NCBI GenBank assembly: GCA_031772625.1
Contig: CM062805.1
Location: 802,247,592-802,311,591, forward strand
Length of the DNA: 64,000 nt
Direction of reading: 5' to 3'
Source: Pinus tabuliformis
Lineage: Eukaryota > Streptophyta > Pinopsida > Pinales > Pinaceae
Part shown: positions 31,976 through 44,630 of the stretch, piece after piece
Position numbering within the stretch: position 1 is the stretch's first letter
How the letters are laid out: every line of letters begins with the position of its first letter
The notes under the pieces: model-generated
What the model was told of the DNA's origin: nothing
The model's input: the letters and a program-made list of their open reading frames with translations, nothing else
The model's database searches: none
Translations under genes and position numbers: made by a program

Positions 31976-34094
31976 TTTTGATGATTCTTTCCTGCAAAAG
32001 CCATATATTTAAGTCAATAATCATTTTTGGCCAATAAAATTCAGATTCCAATAGTGGTTTTGAAGGGAAACTGATATTTTCCCTATTCATGGTATCAACG
32101 CGCCTGTTTTAAAAACAGTTGTGCCAACAATGTGATAGGCCATTTTAATCACCCTCAGCTGGCATGATTCCGTGCTCGAAAGTCGCGTCGACCGAGGGTG
32201 ATTTTTTTTTACAAAACCTCCCTCAAAAATCCAAAAATTGGATAAAGGAATAAATTGTATGAAAATGGAGTTTAGGGCTTTGGCTCTTACCTACAACTAG
32301 CGGCTCAGCAAATGACCTCCCAGATCTCCCACAATTGCTCTAGAACAATTAGGGAAAAAGTGGGTGAAAAGTCTTTCAAAACAATGTAAAATAGTAAATG
32401 GTAAAAAATATATACTTTTCCTCCCTTTTATTCATTTTTTTCCTGAAATGTTAGGTTTTGTAAATATCTTGACCTACTTTTTCCTTGAGAATTGGATAAT
32501 GCGCTTTATTTTTTTGTGCAGCCAAAGGTGATGGATGTTCGACGATGATACCGAGTCATGTTTAAGCTCTTTTATTGACTTGTAAGACTAATATGAAAAG
32601 ATTGCCGAGTTTTTTTCCCTTTTGACTCGTAAAAGAGAATAAAATTGGGGGTCTACTTTCAAGTTCTTTTCTGACCCTTCAATAATGAAAATATAGCCAA
32701 GACCTTGTCGTTTCGACCTTCTTAATGGATGTGAAACATCATGCACCGATTATAAGTTTACCCTTTTTTTGGGCTGGGATGCACTATTTACAAAAAGGTA
32801 CTCCTTGACTGAAATGGTCAAGAAATTCTCTCAAGTATTGTTTTCTATATTTTCGGGCTCGAGAGACACAAATGTACGAAAAGGAACCATGTGGGGTTTT
32901 ATTTTTTGTGTCTTTTTGAAACTCTCTAAACATGAAAAAGATACTGAGTTACACCTTTGTTGGACTCATTAAAATATTAAACGACATCAAATTTGTCACT
33001 ATGAAGAACATGAGCTTCTCCTTCCTAGTTCTCGTTAAACTTACTAGGCAATATTCATCCGAAGAATGAATTTACAGTGCAAGCATATGCTATCCCCTTG
33101 AAGCTTGTGATTAAAAATAATTGGGGTACCTACCAGAGATGGTGAGGGAAAATTTGGAAATATAGTCAGTTGTGTCGACAACTCATTCTTGAACATGAAA
33201 CTTTCCGCTTCATGTCGGGTCGAGATATCCTCCTTTGTATCGTTGACCTCACTGGGTTGGGCCACTTATCTTTGCCTTTCATGTCACGTCATCATGACCA
33301 CAAATCCTATGCATTCGAAAGCTGCCAAGCTTCTAGTCATGTCACCGATATGTTTAAGAGTTGTCCTTCTACAGTTGCACTTACCTCTGATTCTCTTTAT
33401 CATCCAAAACCATTTTGCATCTCTTTGTCTCATGTTGATGATGTGAGATACATTATGGCCCTCCTTCGACATGGTCTTTTCCTGTCGACTTCAGCTCATT
33501 ATCCTGGAAGTTGATCAAGAGACTCCCTTCTAGTACCTTAGAGCTTGCCTATCGTAATGGAAATTTCTTCGCACTCAATGACAAGTTCACATCATTGGCT
33601 TTCGATCGAGAGATTTCAGAGGTGTTCGACTTCAGTTCCTCTATTCAAATTTCATGGATTGTGTTGATAGTACCTTGAGGACCATTGTCATTATTGGTGG
33701 CTTCTCTTGTGCTTGTTAACAATTTACATCATTGACTAGTAATCAAGCGATTTTCTAGCATGTTCGACATCAACACATCTATTCACATGTTAGAATTTGT
33801 ACTTTGATCAGGCCATGTTGGAGTGCAAGACCCTAGGCTCAGATAACAAAAGTCCAGGTTGCGAAGTGATGTGACATGGTTATGTTGATATACATGTCTC
33901 TTTCAGATGGATTCTTGCAACCATACCATGAGTTATCATATGAGGTCCTTTTCATTATTGGATGGCTACAACCATACCTTGGTTTCGATATCATCCTCTT
34001 TATAGGATGGCTGCACCCATGCCTGGGTCCGTTTACATGATCATTCTCTAGATGGCTGCATCCATGCCATGATTCATGTATAATTTGATAGGGT

Positions 34095-34150
<56 letters not shown>

Positions 34151-34255
34151 GTACTTGCTTGCAGGTTTTCCGATGACAGATTCTGGTTCCCCACACTGAT
34201 TCATAAAGCATTTCATCCCTCACTCTAGTTTGGCCTTCAAGCTTTAGAGGGCATA
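31976..34255. other. Element A 3' non-coding region
   Basis: No supported gene. About 33570-33790 matches C (about 53890-54070, complement) and contains two copies of a roughly 120-bp unit (ACATCATTG..., TTCGACTTCAG or TTCGACATCAA, then TATTCA). An (AT)n run is at 34099-34149. A polypurine tract CTTTAGAGGGCATA ends at 34255. Plus-strand open frames at 33170-33514 have no family signal. Confidence 0.55.
34099..34149. repeat. (AT)n microsatellite
   Basis: About 25 AT units, about 100 bases before element A's polypurine tract. The minus-strand poly(Ile-Tyr) frame here is an artefact. Confidence 0.95.
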
Positions 34256-35341
34256 TGTTACACAACATTTTGTCACTATCCCTGTAATTTCCATTTCTTG
34301 ATCCCAGAGGACCTCTACATTGAATCCTACATGCTTTCCCTTCATGAAGAAACTCCCATTGTGTCCCTCTTCATGAGCAGAACAATTCCCTTTTGCACCA
34401 TTTCCCCAAAATCTTCTATTTTTCCTAGTTTACAAGACTGAATCTAATCACCCTTGTACTCCTTGTGCCAATATCCAGGGATTAACACTATCCCTAGCAC
34501 CGACCAGAGCGACTGATCTTTATTCTAGTTGCATCGATCCTCTTATGGAAAGTTTTTTAAATAAGGAGCCAAAGCTTCTAGCTCTAAAAGCTTCATAACA
34601 TAAGTTTGGTAAATGGTTTGGTCAGATGGAGTCGAGGATGTTAGATTGGGCTCCTTTCTGCTATAAGGATGGAACTACCTCAAGAGATAAGACCTTCTCC
34701 CATGAGAAGAGGAACCATCTCTCATCCATTTATGCTATATAAACCTCCATTTTTCCCAAGCACAAGCTAGTGTTAAGGTTGGTGTGCTAGTGCTAATTAA
34801 GATTGGGGTAAACAAAAAGCTATTCATAGTTGTAGCTCTCTAGTTGTGTGAGGGAGAAGTGTGAATTTGTTTTAGTGTGAAGCCTAAAGGGAAGAGCCTT
34901 ACAACTACAATTGTTGAGGTCGTCATGGAATGCTAATGGAAGTGTCTGGGAACTTGGTTTTGTCGGAGGAGAACGACAATATCAAGACAATGGTTGTAAT
35001 CTCTTCTTGATTCAATACATATGCAGCTATCAATTGATTTCCTACATAATGTGTCATCTTACATGTTTATGGCTTAATGCTTCTTGAATTTTTAAGTAGG
35101 TTGAATTACAATTTGTATATTATCATGGTTGTTGTTTGCTATTGTTTACTTGTTTCAGGTATTCGAAGAAGGAAACAAGAGATAGCTAAAGCAAGCAAGT
35201 GAGGTCTTCATCAAATAGGATAAGCATACTAAGAGGTAGGCCCTCTTACTTGGTTCTAAACTAAGGAAATATTCCATAGAATATATCGGTTGTGGCTAGA
35301 CCCATTATCGAGCTAGAGGAATTGTTTGTGTTCACACTCAT
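34256..35341 (+). repeat. Element A 3' LTR
   Basis: Starts TGTTACACAACATTTTGTCAC after a polypurine tract, closely like C's TGTTACACTAAAATTTGTCAC. A TATA box (TATATAA, 34736-34742) and GGTTGTAATC (about 34994) follow. An exon-like cassette is at 35159-35235 (77 nt): TGTTTCAG before it, GTAGGCCC after it. The end is placed near CACACTCA at 35341, because gag sequence of family F resumes right after. No CpG word island is seen in this copy. Confidence 0.75.
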
Positions 35342-37228
35342 TATTTTACTTCACCACGAGGAGCTATGAGGATAAATACGTAAAGTGGACAATGTTGTGG
35401 CAGGGAAGGGACCAAGATGTGCCAGATTTTACAAATGTTTTTCATACCCTCTGCATGAAGTTGGGTATCAATAATTCTAAGAAACATTTGGTACTCAAGT
35501 ACTGCAACTGCCTACATAGGTACATCCAGGACGTGATGGAGTTCATGGATATCTCCTTGCTTGGCACGACATACCAATACATCGTTAAGATTGATCAAAA
35601 GTTTAAACATAAGAAGTAAGACTTTGAATCTACAAATCCAAAGCAAGGGAAAGGTGCCCCCATACCACAGAAAAAAGGACAAAGCCAAGGTAGGGTGGGC
35701 CATGACAACCCGCCAAAGCTGGAAGAAAAGAACAACACTGTGAAGCTGAAGAAGGATAGGAGAAAGTGGTGTGAGTTCCATAAGAGCTCCACACACAACA
35801 CAAGTGAGTGTTGGGTGAAGCAATCACTAGTGGCTAAGTTGCAGGCTTCGAAATCATATGCATGTTCTGACTCTGAGTTGGAACCTGACAAAGGGAATGA
35901 CAAAGGGAAGAAGATTATCAATGTAGAGCCCAATGCAATTGTTTCCACTACGAAGATCCAGAAGTAGGAAGACAAAGATCCAAAGGAGGAGGACCGTCTC
36001 TTCCACTCCCAGATGTGGGTAAAGGGCTCCTCGCTATAGTTAATTGTTGACAGCGGGAGCCAGAAAATCCTCATTTTAGAAGAGGTCGTGAAGTAGCCGG
36101 GCTTACCAATCACAACACACCCACAACTGTACACCATCGGGTGGCTTCACCAAGGACGGGATCTTCGCATGGGCCAAAAGTGTCACCTTCCATAGAGCAT
36201 CAAGCCCTTCATAGATGAGGTATTATGTGTTGCTTCTCCCCTTGATGTTTGTGACGTATTATTAGGGAAACCATACTTGTGGAAGCGACATGATGTGTAT
36301 GAGTCAAGGCCTTGCGCTGTTATTGTTACCTTTGGAAATATGTTATACAAGATATCAGAGGTAGCCCCACCTACTGCCACCTCTTTGATCTCTGCTAATA
36401 AATGCAGTAAGATCATCTCCCAGACTAGGAAATTTATTTTTCATCTGGTTCACTCTCAAATGAAGGGGAAGAATGTAGCCACATTCATGGCCCCCAGGAA
36501 TGATTCCTCCACACAACAGAAGTAGGTGGATACGGTCATGAAAGAATGCAGGGACATATTCTCCTCACGCACAAGGGTATCGTTGCACTGTTCAATTGAG
36601 CATTCGTCTGATTTGACTCTCGGAACACCTCTACCCAACATGTCGATATATTGATGCTCCATTATAGAAAATTCCATGTTTCAAGTGAGAGAAAAAGTAG
36701 GGTGCCACAAAAGTTTCAAGTGGGTGAAGAATTCAGGTTGCATCTACAGAAAGAATGCCTTACAAAAGCCCATCGGAAGCTCAAACCACTTCGATATGGC
36801 CTTACACCATTACCAAGGTTATGGGAAACAATTATTTGGAGCATACCATTCCCCCATTCCTTATCTTGCACCGAGTTTTCAATGTGGACTACCCTCGACC
36901 ATGTTTCCCACCATTACTGGACACATCAAAGATTGTAGAATAGCTCACCAGGGACCAAGTTAACCAAAAGTTTCCCCATCTCATTGGAGGCACTCAATGT
37001 AATGGGGACCATTGCTTCCTAACGGGGGAGGAATGGTCACGGTGGATGTTGGTGGCCACTTGCCTATCCCACTTGGACCCCCACAATTGTCTCTTTCAGT
37101 TTTTCAAATTCATTAATTGTAGTATAATTTACTATTTTTGGCAGTTTTCAGGTCCTGAACTACTGGAGCCATTTTGAGGTCCTAAATGATGTTTTTTTGA
37201 AAAATGGGGGCTAGCATGGGTAACTAAT
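35342..37228 (+). pseudogene. Element F copy 1: gag, protease and integrase tail with RT deleted
   Basis: Gag starts mid-gene at SYEDKYVKWTMLWQGRDQDV (element A abuts it) and reaches a CX2HX4HX4C knuckle, WCEFHKSSTHNTSEC, at about 35768-35812. Protease-region sequence follows with PLDVCDVLLGKPYLW (about 36238-36285). At about 36660-36690 the frame jumps from the start of RT straight to the integrase C-terminus (KFQVGEEFRLHLQKECL, about 36709), so most of RT, all of RNase H and the integrase core are gone. Several stops and shifts. Family: gypsy with initiator Met primer. Confidence 0.8.
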
Positions 37229-37647
37229 TGATGTTGGAAATTCAAAAGTTTTATTCCTCAAATAGATATTTCTGACAAGGTATTGTGCACATCAAACAGA
37301 GATCATATGCCAAAGTTACAACCCCAGGAAGTTGATGTACCAACTTACACAAACAGGGCCCATAGTTTTGCGCTTCATATCCTAGGGTTAGGTTTTTAGA
37401 TGTTTAGGGTTTTTCGTTGTTTATCAACAATAAATAGGCCTTCGAGCCTCATTGTAATAGAGTTCAGAGGCATGTAGCTGCCACATTTTTTCATAGAGAT
37501 AAGCTACCATTATCCGAGTTAGTCTTATTTCCATTATATTTGTAAGCATATTTCAGTATTTGATATTAATGAATTGAAGTGTTATTTCTACTGCATCTTT
37601 ATATTTATGGTTATATCTGTAGTTTTTTGTTTTCTTGTTTAAATTCA
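37229..37647 (+). repeat. Element F LTR, shared by two copies
   Basis: Bounded by a purine-rich tract (AAAATGGGGG, 37201-37210) on the left and a primer site on the right. Starts about TGATGTTGGAAATTC and ends AAATTCA. It is the 3' LTR of copy 1 and the 5' LTR of copy 2 at once. The exact start is uncertain by about ten bases. Confidence 0.7.
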
Positions 37648-37653
37648 GATCCG

Positions 37654-37665
37654 TGGTATCAGAAC
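37654..37665 (+). promoter_or_regulatory. Element F primer-binding site, initiator tRNA-Met
   Basis: TGGTATCAGAAC differs by one base from the canonical TGGTATCAGAGC. It lies six bases after the LTR. Confidence 0.82.
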
Positions 37666-37771
37666 GGTTTGCTCATTCTCTTTTTTTCTTTGCACGTCCC
37701 CAACAAGGTCAGGATATAAGGAGTTAGGGCTCGATCTGACTAAACATTTGCAAGATCACCCCCGAAAAACC

Positions 37772-38842
37772 CGATGGTCACTCATGGGGGGAAGAAAAGA
37801 AAGATGAGGGGGCAAGATATCCTATCACAATATTGCTTGAGGAGGCCCTCGAGAAACAAAGGAACACAATGATGGATAACTTTTCCTAGATCCTTCAACA
37901 GTTGCCCACTGGCGGTGCATCCACATCCAGCAACCACTCTGGAGGCTCCACTCCTTTTAAGGTACAAGTAAACTTTGACATTCCCATATTTTAGGGCCAA
38001 ATAGATGCAGATGCTATAGATAAATGGTTAAATTTGCAAGAAGTATATTTTTTCTATTCATGATTTTTCCAGCTGAGAAAATATTACTTTTTTCTCTTCT
38101 AAAAGCCGCCCCCCATGTCAAGGACTAGTGGGAAACCTACTGTGAGAAGAAGAAAAAAGGTATGACCTCACTATTTTTAGCCACACTGACTTGGAACTCA
38201 TTCCAGGATGCCATCAAGGAGAAGTACTACCCTGTCAGGAGCTATGGGAATAAATACATAAAGTGGACAACGCTGTGATAGGGAAGGGACCAAGATGTGT
38301 CGAATTTTACCAATGTTTTTCATAACCCTCACATGAAGTTTGGTATCAAGGCTTAAGAGAAACATTTGTTACTCAAGTACCGCAACTATCTACATAGGTA
38401 CATCCAGGACACAATGGAGTTACTGGCTATCTCCTCGCTTGGCACAGCATACAAATACGCAGTTAAGATCGAACAAAATTTTAAACAGAAGAAGTGAGAC
38501 TTTATATCTACAAATCCAAAGCAAGGGAAAGGTGCCCCAAGCCATAGAACAAAGGATAAAGACAAGGCTAGGCAACCCACCACAACCCGCCAAAGCTGCA
38601 AGAAAAGAACAACACCGTGAAGCCAAAGAAGGACAAGGGAAAGTGGTGTGAGTTCCATAAGAGATCCACTCACAACATGAGTGAGTGTCAGGGCAAGCAG
38701 TCACTAGTGGCTGAGCTGAAGGCTTTGGAATCAGATGCATGTTCCGATTATGAGTCAGAACCCGACAAAGGGAATGACAAAGTGAGGCATATTATCAATG
38801 CGAAGCCTAATGCAACTATTGCCACCACGAATGTTACACAGG
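37772..38842 (+). pseudogene. Element F copy 2 gag, decayed
   Basis: Begins about VTHGGKKRKMRGQDILSQY, continues FKVQVNFDIPIF and DADAIDKWLN, then the same stretch that opens copy 1 (YYPVRSYGNKYIKWTTL) and the knuckle WCEFHKRSTHNMSEC at about 38645-38689. Frameshifts and stops are frequent. The gag ends abruptly near 38842, where family E sequence begins. Confidence 0.78.
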
Positions 38843-40249
38843 AAAATGACCTCCTCATCAACTCAGAGGAGAAGAGTATGATGACTAAAGGACTAACCAA
38901 GTTCATAGGCCCACTTTTCAAGCTAACACTATCTTAATACTAGCACCCTGCTTTATAAAGCTTCCTAGCAAGGCATAGGGTGTGTTAGTGCCTAGGCTAG
39001 CTCTGTTTGTTACTTCAGGAAGGGAGTTATTCAACCTAAATTAGTTTCAATGGGTCAAGGGAACATGTTGACCAATAAATATCCTGAGATTCTCTTTTAT
39101 ATCATCTCACGAAAGTAGGGAAACATCAAAACTTGACTTGTTTGGAGGAATTGCTAATTCCTAATGTAGTCTACACATGGGAAAGAGCACAAAAGCATTG
39201 AAACATCTTTGATTTTTCCCGAAGGAACTCCAAGAGATTTGGAAAGGCTTATCCTCTCATGCTATATATGTGAGGATAGGGCCATTGTGGAAAAGGTAAA
39301 AAAAAATTGAAAGGATTACCTATTTGACTGTCGATACTAGTCTCTAACTAAGGCATAGCAAGAGGTTAAGAAGGGAGAGATGGAGAGGAGTAAGGGAAGA
39401 CTGATACAATCGATGGTTGTAATCATTAGTTCCAACATTAATATAGAACTACAATTGTGTTGTCCACTTTGTGGCATTGGTAGCTTAATTTGTTTACATA
39501 TTTATGCAATTTCCTTATTATAAGTGGCTTAGATACATGCAATTATATTTATTTATATGTTAGTGCATTGATTGTAAAATTTATAGTTGTTTTATCTATG
39601 TGCAGGTTTTGATCTGGAGCTAGCTAAGGGGTTTTCCACCTCGCTACTTTTCACTCTCTAGCAACACCACACCAAGACTTGAGGTAATAAGTCCTTCTTC
39701 CTACTTTGATTCTCATTTTTTTAACATAGATATGAATGCATCTTTGTGACAGTTGCAACTAATCTGACAGTCTACCAAGGACAAAGGAAGACTGACACAA
39801 TAAATGGTTGTAATCACTCTTCCGTTATTAATATAGAACTAGAATTGTGTTCCCTACTCCATGGTGTTGATAACATTGCTCATTAAGTTGTTCATTCAAT
39901 ACTTATTTATATGAGTAGTTTAGTTGTATGCAAATATATGTTCATTGTGTATTCATATATTGGTTTTTAAAGTTTTATGCGGTGATTGTGTCTACCTTTC
40001 CTTTGTGCAGGAATTGATTTGGAGCCAGCTTTGAGGGAGTTCCTCTTCGGCTACATTGTGATCTCCAAACAAATCTACAAGGAGACTTGAGGTAATTCTC
40101 TTTCCATACTTTGTTAATTTATATTTTTCTATCGACATGTGTATAACTTGGTAGCATCTGCAGATAATCTTACAGTTTGTCGAAGGTCCCGAGAAGGCCT
40201 TTGAGGGTAGTTTTCATTCTCCATACACCGTGCATTTTACCCCATATCA
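38843..40249 (+). repeat. Family E 3' tail and LTR, composite copy
   Basis: 38843-39430 matches 45770-46330 (diverged). A TATA-like TATATATG is at 39263. The LTR end region then occurs twice in a row: about 39400-39740 and about 39770-40249. Each has AAGACTGAYACAAT, GGTTGTAATC and an exon-like cassette (39606-39683 and 40011-40091, each after TGTGCAG and before GTAATNN). It ends CCCATATCA at 40249, just before a primer site. The LTR start is not certain (perhaps TGTTAGTGCC at about 38983). Confidence 0.65.
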
Positions 40250-40253
40250 GAAT

Positions 40254-40272
40254 TGGCGACTCTGTTGGGGAC
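40254..40272 (+). promoter_or_regulatory. Family E primer-binding site, tRNA-Arg type
   Basis: TGGCGACTCTGTTGGGGAC. The form TGGCGACTCCGCTGGGGA is complementary to the 3' end of a plant tRNA-Arg. Two mismatches here. Confidence 0.7.
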
Positions 40273-41608
40273 TATACATCTAGTTCCCGATTTAACTAGA
40301 CTCTTCTCGGTTCTCTCCTCCTTCTAAGAGCTCCCTATTCTTCAGCAATCCTTTTCTGACCCACCAAATATCTTGCTGCATCTTGCTTGTATACATTCAT
40401 CTCAGAAACTGATCTTGGAAACCCTCTTTTTGATAGATTTCCCACACTAACGTAGTTTATTAGGCTACACAGAGATTTATAAAGCATTGTTCTTGTTCAC
40501 AGGGAGCGTTAGTGGGCCTATTAACTCTTTGTAGCCACTGTTACATAGCGTTAGTCTCCCATTACCTTGATTTTCAGCAGTGCTTGTGGACCAAAAGGGA
40601 TAGGAAATCTTCTCATGGGATGAAATAAGATTTGTAACTGTATTATGTCAGCAAAATTGGGGTCCTAGAAATTTATTTTTAGGAAAAAAGTTTTGGTTTT
40701 TCTCTCTTAAAAACATTTTTATGAAAGAAAGACTGAAAATTTGTATTCATCATTCTATTTAACTAGTTATAAGTCGCTTCATTTTGGTTTCAAGTAGTTT
40801 TTAGGAAACATTGGAAAATAATCTTTTGGTTATGCATGCATTGAAAGACTATAGATGCATGGAAGAAACTATGAATATGTGAAAAATATGAATATGTAGA
40901 ATACATCTTGTTTGCATCAAATTGAAAAAAGAATTCAAAGCATTGTTTTTGCATGATTTATCAAGTCAAGAGTCTCACCATATTTCATACGTCAAATCCC
41001 CTACCAAAGACAATAATCAAGTAAACATAAAATTTACATAAAAATCAATCAGTGACTCTTTTGAAAAAACAAACATTAGTTAGGCTAGGATCTTGGGATA
41101 AGCATGTGAGTGAACTGCCCAAGGTCGAAAACCAAACTAGTGTCATTAACGAGTGAAAAATTCCTTCTGCACTCATACTACCAGGACCACTCTAGTAAAA
41201 GCATAATGAAATATGAGACAACATAGGACTGTAAGAGAAGATAACTTTCCTTCTCTTACAAATCCTTTGGGTATTCTGTGTATTGGGGGTCCCTTCGGGG
41301 ATTTCAGAACTGAGTCAAGGACTCAAGTATCCTGCGCACACAGCGTGCTGTCTACGACTATGTCCCCCTGATGGTTTCTATGATCTGAGGTATCTCTAGT
41401 GGCCATGCTTATAGGGACTTACACAAGGTGACTGGGACAGGCTGTCATGGTACCTAACACAGATGGATCTACTCTATATTCAGTTTTTGGGAGGGTGCTC
41501 ATCTTCACAAGAGTACATGGCCCCTCAATCTAAGGTTCGAGTGAAGCTCTAGAGTAACCGTAACCACACATTTGGCCATCCTTCTTTATTATTCATTTAG
41601 ATACTGGG
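40273..41608. other. Family E leader, non-coding
   Basis: Untranslated leader after the primer site, with no gene. It ends where the D LTR (41609) inserted. The matching leader is 46817-48142, and the junction with D is the same in both. Confidence 0.55.
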
Positions 41609-42662
41609 TGTTACACAAAAATATCATCACCATGATTATTTGTAGTCAGTATGGGTCTATCATCACTTTTACTATCCTCCTAAGCAAGTCTCAAACCTCA
41701 GCTCTTCAAATCAAGCTTTGGAAATGAGAGAAAGACATTAAAAATCAATGTAACTCTAGTTCCGCACATTCTCTCATGGTCACCTGTGGTCCCGCACCTT
41801 CTGTATACAAAAACTGCAGACATGCCCGCTCTGTCCCTAACGGTGTAGGTGTGGACCCCTGTGAAAGTCAAAAGGCACAAGTTTTATCTTAAAAAACTCA
41901 CTTTGGGTTAATTCTAGAGGTTTCTAGAAGGAATTTTAACGTGGATTGTTCGCTCTAAGGTGGTTCATGCATCCCAAAAGAGAAGGAGCTAATCCCTTGA
42001 CGAGAGGAGCTATCCCTTTGAAGCAGGGCTTTATCCCTTTGAAGGAGGACCTAGTAACCTCCCTCCACTGCACTATAAATACAGGCATTGGGCTGGTTGC
42101 TGGAGAGGTTAGAAGCTGAACATTTTTGAGGGTAAATTCTGGTGAAATCAAGACTTCCTAGTTGAGCTTAAGAGGAGAGATCACACATCTTTTTGGCTTC
42201 ATTGGGGAGTGAGTGAAACTTGTCAAAGTAGAGGAGACTTCTTGCTGGACCCTGGGAGGAGCTTGTACAGCGTCAAGGCAAAGGTTGTAAAGTTCTTCTT
42301 CTTTTGTATTAATACAATCAAACTCATTTTTCTCAACAAGTATCTTATGTTATTTGTTTCATGGACTCCTTGACTTTCATGTTAAATATGTTTTATGCAA
42401 TTGGATTTTCATGTGCTATTTAATTTGTTTGCCTTGTTTTTGTTTGCAGATTCGCAAAAAGGAGCTCATTTGGATCGAAGGAGCGAGGGCATCCACAAGC
42501 TTGCCTTGGACCTAAGGTAGGCCCTAAAAACACTTGTTTGCTATTGTTTATCAAAGCATATTTAGAGAATGATAGTGTCTGGTTGGTTTGCTTGTCATTA
42601 GGTCTTCTTTAGATTCTAGGAAGGTCTACCTTGTTCACAAGATCAACTTATTCCGTGTGACA
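41609..42662 (+). repeat. Element D LTR, copy 1 (1054 bp)
   Basis: TGTTACACAAAAATATC to GTGTGACA. TATA box CTATAAATA at 42073-42081, GGTTGTAAAG at about 42285, exon-like cassette 42450-42516 (67 nt, after GTTTGCAG and before GTAGGCCC). It contains a CpG word island (about 41757-41853) that has lost several CpGs compared with copy 2. Confidence 0.88.
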
Positions 42663-42665
42663 AAA

Positions 42666-42684
42666 TGGTGACTCCGCTGGGGAC
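42666..42684 (+). promoter_or_regulatory. Element D copy 1 primer-binding site, tRNA-Arg type
   Basis: TGGTGACTCCGCTGGGGAC, three bases after the LTR, complementary (one mismatch) to a plant tRNA-Arg 3' end. Confidence 0.75.
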
Positions 42685-44630
42685 TTGATTCTTTTCCTTG
42701 TTTTTACTTTGACCTGAGAAACTCTATTTTTGTTTCTGTTTTTGGCTTGTTGTCTGTAAAATTTGGTAAAGTTTGTAGATCCAGGGTAATTTTTTGTTTT
42801 TCATAGCTTTGGGAGAGGACCGCACCCTAGCCGTTTCACACATTGCATACCTACCCGCAGCTTGGATTTTAGCACAGAGTGGGACCGCACCTGTGCCAAC
42901 TGTGGGCCTGCTGACCCTGTCAAAAATTTTGGAAACCCTGAGATTTCCTCTGTTAGTCAGCTTAGTTTGTGTTTAGAAATTGTTATCCACTGCCCAGACC
43001 TGCATATAACTTGTCAGAAGCTTTCCTTGGATTGATTTCGTTAGTGTTAGGGTTTTAGGTGAAATTCCTAGGAGTTTTGCTTGTTGGGTTAGTTTTTCGT
43101 TATGGTTGTGTAGTGGCTCTGAGTTTAGAAGCTGTAGGGACTTCAGATCACCTTAGTGTCTACCAGCCTTCTTGTGAGTCTGACCATTGATGAAATCTCC
43201 CCTTGTTTGAGGAATCCGCTTTGAGTTTTCTCTTTACAAAACTTCGAAAATCTTGTGTTTGAGAGTTTGGATTTTCATTTTCAAAAAGAAAACAAAATTG
43301 GTTGTTCTTGACTTATTTGTGATTCTGCATAAATTGGTCCTTAGCTTACATATAGCTAAGTAAAACATCCTTAAAAAAGACTTTTAGTAGGCTTTGACTT
43401 CAAATAGGTTCTTATAGTTTGTAGATCTCAAAGTTAGTCATTTTCATAGTTTTGAGTGTTTTATTAAAAAATATAAAAATCTCTTTTGGAAAAAGTTTGT
43501 TTTGTAGTGTTTGAGTGCTTTGAAACGAAAAGGGAAATTTTTGTGAAATAACTAGTTGTCTCATTTTGAGTGCTTTGGAAAGGAAAAAGCTCTTCTTTTA
43601 ATTTGTTTAATTGAGAAAGATTTGTTTTTACAAAGTATTTGCATTCTCAAACTCTTTCTTAGTTTAGAAGTTCATCGAAGAGAAAAATATTGTTTAGATA
43701 ATCTTAGGTGCATTTTTAGTGATTTTGAGTCGAGTCTTCATACCACGAGTTTCATCTCCGCACCGTTGGACTTAAACAAAAACCACTAAAATTAACGCTT
43801 AAAGTAAAATTCACCTAGTAACATTTTTATTTCTAGGGCTTTGATACACCAACTTAGCTTAGGCTAGTGTCTTGGAGTAGGAGAGTAATTAACTCTCCAA
43901 GACAGTAAAAACAAACAAGTAGATGTATCTTGTGGTAGGGCAGAAATCTAATTGTTGCATTTATGCTCTGGGAAAGCTCCTCTTAAAGGAGAAGCACGAG
44001 ATCGTGTCCAAACCAGTGTGGGAATCAATCCTTCCTCATTGGGAACGACGCTAGATATTCACGTATTAAAAACGGTAAACCTCGGATTAACCATTGTCGA
44101 GGAGCCTGGGGTCACTTGTTTGTAAACCTTGGATTATGTCAAGGAGCCTTCAAGGGGATTGAGCTTGCTACTTTTCCCTTGCATGCGTATTGGATCGTAG
44201 ACTGTTCCCCCAGGTGTATTTGTCTCAATTGGTAACCTTAGTGGCCATATTCTTTAGGACTCTTCCTGAGGTGACAGTGGTGGGAAGATCCCACTGTACT
44301 TGGAGCAGATGTTGGCTAGACTCACTTGGATTTTTTGGGGGGTTCTCTTCACTCGAGACGGTTAAGTGGGGGAACTTCTGCCAGTCTATTCATTAAGCAG
44401 GTTGTCGGGGTAACTGTTCCAACCGCCATTTCTGTATTGAACTCTGCGACATTGGATTTCATCACCAACTAGTGTTTTCGGTACGGAAAGTTACTGTTTG
44501 TGTGTGTTTGATCTCCTAGATTCTTTAGGGGTGTGATTCAAATTTGTTTGGTTCTTTAGAGACTTTAGGTGCTTTTCATTGAGATTTTACTTTGTTTGCG
44601 TGTGAAGTAGTTAAAAATTTTCAACTGTGG
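42685..44630. other. Element D copy 1 leader
   Basis: Non-coding leader of about 2 kb. Contains CpG words GGACCGCACC at 42817-42826 and 42882-42891. Short open frames (42794, 43556, 44190) lack family signals. Confidence 0.55.

Larger units (their letters stand above)
14952..35341 (+). mobile_element. Element A: Ty3/gypsy element of Tat type, decayed, hosting element B
   Basis: The order is gag with Gln/Pro repeats and a zinc knuckle, protease, RT, RNase H, integrase, a second RNase H after the integrase, an antisense gene, a long 3' non-coding region, a polypurine tract (CTTTAGAGGGCATA) and a 3' LTR from 34256. A second RNase H and an antisense ORF downstream of integrase are known marks of the plant Tat lineage. 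Element B (21872-29886) interrupts the integrase. Many stops show A is old. Element C is a close, younger relative with the same plan. The 5' end is uncertain. Confidence 0.82.

Noticed and set aside
33170..33514. 114-codon open frame in element A 3' region
   Set aside because: No counterpart kept open in element C and no recognisable domain.
35595..36137. 180-codon minus-strand open frame
   Set aside because: Antisense to family F gag, whose plus-strand zinc knuckle and Lys-rich parts account for the sequence.
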